Source of the DNA: Breviolum minutum Mf 1.05b.01
Lineage: Eukaryota > Sar > Dinophyceae > Suessiales > Symbiodiniaceae
Direction of reading: 5' to 3'
Assembly (NCBI GenBank): GCA_000507305.1
Contig: DF239620.1
Coordinates: 62,001 to 126,000, forward strand
DNA: 64,000 bases
The position numbers and the translations under genes are program-made. The notes under the pieces are model-generated. The model saw only the letters and a list, made by a program, of their open reading frames with translations, was not told the origin of the DNA and ran no database searches. Below are positions 60,271 through 64,000 of the stretch, piece after piece. The stretch's first letter is position 1. Each line of letters begins with the position of its first letter.

Positions 60271-60821
60271 TCATGGGTGGCCTCAAATAAGATATTTGAG
60301 GGGCAGGAAGTTGGACAAGGTATGACCCGCTCAAAGGCTCAAATCAAACTTGTGGAAACTGATGCTTTCTTGATCTTTCTTTCATTTCTTTTACCTAGTA
60401 CCTTCACATGAACTCTTGTTGGGGTAATCGTATTTGTTTGGAGGGGCTGTGCCTATCCGTTTCGATGAGTGTATTGATACATACGTCTCTGGAACAGTGC
60501 CACATGCTCCTGACTCCAGAGTCATGTTCATCTATATATTCAATGGGATTTGTACATCTTTAATGGATCTGGAAGTGACTTTGGATTTGAGCGGGTCAGT
60601 GAAATACTGATGCTGGTTTGGGTGATCCACGGGGAACCTCTTCTTGATTGCTAAAACCAATCTTAGCCCTTTTTTGGGGACACCAGGAGCTGAGAGAAAC
60701 AAAGAAATCAGAGGGGATCACGTAGGTAAGAAAGCCATCATTTGTAAGTTGCAGAAGAGTTATGCTTCAGCAACCAGGACGTGACTATGTTCACCTACCT
60801 TACCTGCGAGAAAAGTAAACG

Positions 60822-61055
60822 ATGCACGGGCTCTATGATGACAACAGTACTTTTCTGATGAAAAATGAGGATGATTTTCGGGTACCACTGTGCCACCATT
60901 TCCGGAATCACCCATATCTCAGTGCCTCTCTAGTGTACATACCGCACCGCTGCCTGCTAGAGAAACGAGGGGTGTCAGGGAAGTTCGGCTGGGTTGTAGT
61001 ACCGAAGATGTCAGGACAGCGCCACATTCAGCAGAGTTGTGACTTCAAATCCTGA
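60822..61055 (+). CDS. 78-codon ORF, unrecognised
   Basis: ATG to TGA with protein-like content (MHGLYDDNSTFLMKNEDDFR, then LVYIPHRCLLEKRGVSGKFG). Wobble G/C is about 55 percent. It might be an exon plus intron read-through. No splice partner or family. Confidence 0.35.
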   Translation: MHGLYDDNSTFLMKNEDDFRVPLCHHFRNHPYLSASLVYIPHRCLLEKRGVSGKFGWVVVPKMSGQRHIQQSCDFKS

Positions 61056-61352
61056 TTATATATTTGTTTTGGATGCTTTCAGAAGTTTCCACCAGAAATT
61101 TGCGCCAATGTCTTCTATTATGATTTCATAGATGCTACACTGCTTTCCTGTCTTACGAATTGCCCGTTATAATGGACCAACGGGACATGTTCGTGTTTGG
61201 GTGATCCAACGGTTATCTAACATTTCAATGTCGGATGGACGGGAACAGTGGGTGAAACAGATCCATTGACATATCTACCTATCTACCGATCTCTATCCAT
61301 CCTGCATGGAGTGTTTTGGTTTGGATACGCCACCATTTCTGTAGGACTTCAG

Positions 61353-61481
61353 GAAATCGCAGTCCAAGGGCACACCAGAGCGCCACACGGAACAGCACAC
61401 CACACGGGGACACAACCGAAGCCCTCGAAGTGTCAGGGCCGTGGCAAGAAGCGCTCGCGCAACGAGGCTAGCGGCACTTGA
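61353..61481 (+). CDS. Terminal exon with basic nuclear-signal-like tail
   Basis: Acceptor GGACTTCAG; EIAVQGHTRAPHGTAHHTGT then QPKPSKCQGRGKKRSRNEAS-GT and TGA 61479-61481. The KKRSR cluster resembles a nuclear localisation signal. G+C is very high and all three frames are open, so the frame is chosen on wobble bias only. Confidence 0.45.
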   Translation, partial: EIAVQGHTRAPHGTAHHTGTQPKPSKCQGRGKKRSRNEASGT

Positions 61482-61770
61482 TCTGGACCTTGTTAAAGCT
61501 TTGCATAGGTTCTGGTGATTTCTGGTGATAAGTTGGGACCTTCCCAAACAATTAAAGGTCAGACTTGGGATTCTGTCCAAGAAAGGTGACATTTCAGGTT
61601 GGCGAATCATACACGACTTGTTCGACTTGATCTGTTTTTCTGCATTTCTTTTTTGCGTCCGCTCTTTTTGGATTTATTTTGAAAGTTTTTTTACTTTACA
61701 ATTTTATATTTTTTTAATCATTTTGAAAGGGGACTTTTCTGTGTCGAAAAAACCAGTTGCAATAGTTGCA

Positions 61771-61818
61771 GCAAGGCGGAAGCATCACAACCTGATGGAG
61801 AAACTGAGGAGGCCTTTG
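61771..61818 (+). CDS. Possible exon, unrecognised
   Basis: After AGTTGCAG the frame reads KAEASQPDGETEEAF to a GTGTTGG donor. Acidic and short; a rival frame reads AARRKHHNLMEKLRRPL. Confidence 0.3.
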
Positions 61819-62050
61819 GTGTTGGTTTGTCACATCCAGACCCCTTTGGAGTGTTTTTTTTTTCAGTCCATCCATATTAATCCATATTAAATCTAGACTC
61901 CCCCAATACTTGACCTTGGGCCACCTGGAGCCTAGATGTTTTTTCCACCATTCGTTTATGGAGAACAAGGTGAACTGAGGGGAGTTTTTCGATGTTGCGT
62001 GTGCCGAGGTCTGAGGTGTTTTTCCGATGAATTCCAGCTGCAACCCTGAG

Positions 62051-62121
62051 GCTATTAGCAAAGGTCGCTATGACTCTCTGAAAACCCTGGTAGCACGATG
62101 TTTTGCGACGCTGGATCTGAA
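62051..62121 (+). CDS. Exon, unrecognised
   Basis: Acceptor CAACCCTGAG, donor CTGAA|GTCCCA; AISKGRYDSLKTLVARCFAT then LDL plus AA. Good wobble bias. Confidence 0.55.
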
Positions 62122-62290
62122 GTCCCATTATTGGGATGTATGGGGGGATTGGGAGCATTGGGAGTATTGGGAGCCGGGCATGATCTTTCCAACGCCTTCA
62201 GCTGGTATCTGAAGTTCCGTTCCTGCAAGAGACTTCCAGTAAAGACCCCACCAATATCATCAACATGTCTAAACCTATGAATTCATCACA

Positions 62291-62446
<156 letters not shown>

Positions 62447-62454
62447 TCACAAGT

Positions 62455-62674
62455 CGTGCCCTTTGCGCCACCAACACCGGCAAAGGAAGGGCAGAGTTGC
62501 ATCCATCCCACGTTTGGAGCTCTTAGAGATGGCGACTTGGCAGATAGGTTGATGAAAAAAGGTTGCGACATCACCAATTTCACGAATCCACAGAGTTTCG
62601 GTCTACTTTTTTGGTGGAAAGATCTTGAATTTTCCAAGTGCTTTGTTCCTGTGAGTGCTCTAAAACAAATCTGC
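62455..62674 (+). CDS. Coding-like region after the CAT array
   Basis: One frame reads VVPFAPPTPAKEGQSCIHPT, FGALRDGDLADRLMKKGCDI and on to TAG at 62675; another, with more wobble bias at first, reads RRHKSCPLRHQHRQRKGRVA then SIPRLELLEMATWQ. An exon is likely near 62455-62550, with frame and borders unsettled. Confidence 0.35.
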
Positions 62675-63291
62675 TAGGATGCAAGTGAGAGGAACAACAT
62701 ATCAGAGTGCTCAGTTGTTTGTCTAGAGTCTAGAACATGTTTGTAAAGTACAGAAGTTTCATGGTGTAATGATCCATAGAGTTAATGGATCTTTGTCAAT
62801 CTTGAATATCTCTCATTGCCTCCAATCATTGCAACGTAGATTCGTAGATATGTTAAATTATGTAATATGTACATTCATTTTGCAGGCCTGCTTGTGATAC
62901 ATCCGGAGGGTTACTAGATGTGTTAATATATATATATATAACTACAGTACTACTGTATATTCTCTAATGCGCAAAAATGCATCCATCCCCTCTGCACATT
63001 TCTTCAGCAATGGGAGTGGGCCTAACTGCAAGCCCACGTAAACCCCAAGTGAATCCACGTTGTAAGTCTGAACGTGCAAGTTTGGAATCTAGTATCTAGC
63101 CAAGTCCTCTCAGAGCCGAAATGAAGCCGAAAATCCAAAGTCTAAAATCCGAGTTGACGTCGTTTTATTTTATTTGATTTATTTTATCTTATTGCGTTTG
63201 ATTATGAGCTTGATTTACTCTGAAATTATATATTTCGGAACCTCACATAAGATTTTCATCATTTGTCTCTTTTCGTTGGGGTGGCAATTTC

Positions 63292-63459
63292 ATGTCACAA
63301 CGGGCGGCTCCCTTAGCGCTACAGGTGAATAGCAACCTGGCTCCAGGTGAGCCTGCTTTTACCGAAGCAGAGCTGGATGCCGGACTCAAGAGGCCCCCCG
63401 CGATGGACCAATGGATGGGTCGGTTGGGAATTCTCTCGCTTTGGCCTTTGGAGATTGAG
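63292..63459 (+). CDS. Exon, possibly first, unrecognised
   Basis: ATG at 63292 opens MSQRAAPLALQVNSNLAPGE, PAFTEAELDAGLKRPPAMDQ, WMGRLGILSLWPLEIE, donor GAG|GTCCTG. Protein-like throughout. The part after CTCCAG (63350) could be a separate exon. Confidence 0.6.
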
Positions 63460-63561
63460 GTCCTGCTGCAAATTTTTTATTCCAAAGGTTGGTGCATATT
63501 TTTGCAGTATAAGTTAGGCATTCTGGCATCCCAAAACCTAAACTTACTAAACTCCTGGCAG

Positions 63562-63622
63562 GCTGGAAAGATTGAACAAGATCATGATTGATGAGACGGG
63601 CGATGAGGCCATGCTGTTTTGA
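63562..63622 (+). CDS. Terminal exon, unrecognised
   Basis: Acceptor CTCCTGGCAG; one nucleotide plus LERLNKIMIDETGDEAMLF and TGA 63620-63622. Helical and acidic. The phase does not fit the donor at 63460 directly, so a different donor or an extra exon is needed. Confidence 0.55.
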
Positions 63623-64000
63623 GGGCATGGGCAACGACTTCGCTGCTTTTTGTAGAACATGTTTTGTTTGAGCGACCCCACCGTCCTGTTTTTTTTTTGA
63701 CGAAGCTTGATGCAGCTTTGGTGGGATCTCCTGATATCCAGACTTCGTTTTCCATGAAATCTATACGTGTGACTCCTTTGGTCCTTCTGATGTGTTTGCA
63801 CAGTGGTACCACTGGGGTGATTTTTCCCCCCTCCTCTCTCTCTCTCTCACCACAAAAATATGTATAGACATAGTAATAGATGCTAACATCTATCATAATT
63901 TATATAGATTTTGAATACCTATGAAGGTATAGAATACATAGATACAGTATGTTGAATTTAATAGCGAACACGTAGCAAGTACAATATATTCCAAGTGAAC
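63623..64000. other. No gene recognised; CT and TA tracts
   Basis: Contains a (CT)n run at 63833-63848 and AT-rich DNA; no exon-like segment. Confidence 0.45.

Overview
The window reads as nuclear DNA of a dinoflagellate, most likely Symbiodiniaceae-like. Reasons: very short exons (29-175 nt) in long introns; splice junctions that are mostly AG|G with a mixture of GT, GC and GA donors; a wobble G/C preference inside exons only; and abundant TATG/TGGA, CAT, CAAA and TA microsatellites in introns and spacers. There are no bacterial-style genes, no RNA genes and no CRISPR arrays. Nearly all long single-frame ORFs (for example the poly-His, poly-Ile and Ser/Phe-rich ones) are microsatellite or intron translations. 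Exons were found by eye from protein sense, wobble bias and, above all, reading-phase agreement across introns.

Layout. 1-10.9 kb: mostly non-coding and microsatellite-rich, with a few isolated exon-like pieces and one 140-codon intronless ORF (2847-3269). 10.9-13.9 kb: a six-exon orphan gene with every phase consistent. 15-23.7 kb: scattered exons of one or more unrecognised plus-strand genes, the last ending in a stop at 23680. 24.0-43.1 kb: a nearly complete gene for the replicative helicase subunit MCM3 in about 30 exons, with Walker A, Walker B, sensor 1, arginine finger and lid helices all readable. 43.7-54.4 kb: a leucine-rich-repeat protein gene in at least 17 exons (N-terminal basic/helical part, six or more LRRs, acidic linker, unrecognised C-terminus). 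55.4-64 kb: exons of several unrecognised plus-strand genes, with two terminal-inverted-repeat mini-elements between or against them.

All supported genes lie on the plus strand, head to tail with short spacers (about 360 bp before MCM3, about 590 bp after it), as is known for unidirectional dinoflagellate gene clusters. MCM3 acts in the CMG/MCM2-7 helicase at replication origins. The LRR protein probably mediates protein-protein contacts. Nothing links the genes functionally. The points most worth a second look are the GA-AG and GC-AG introns of MCM3, proved by phase and conserved spacing, and a terminal-inverted-repeat family that sits exactly against splice sites in two different introns (introner-like).
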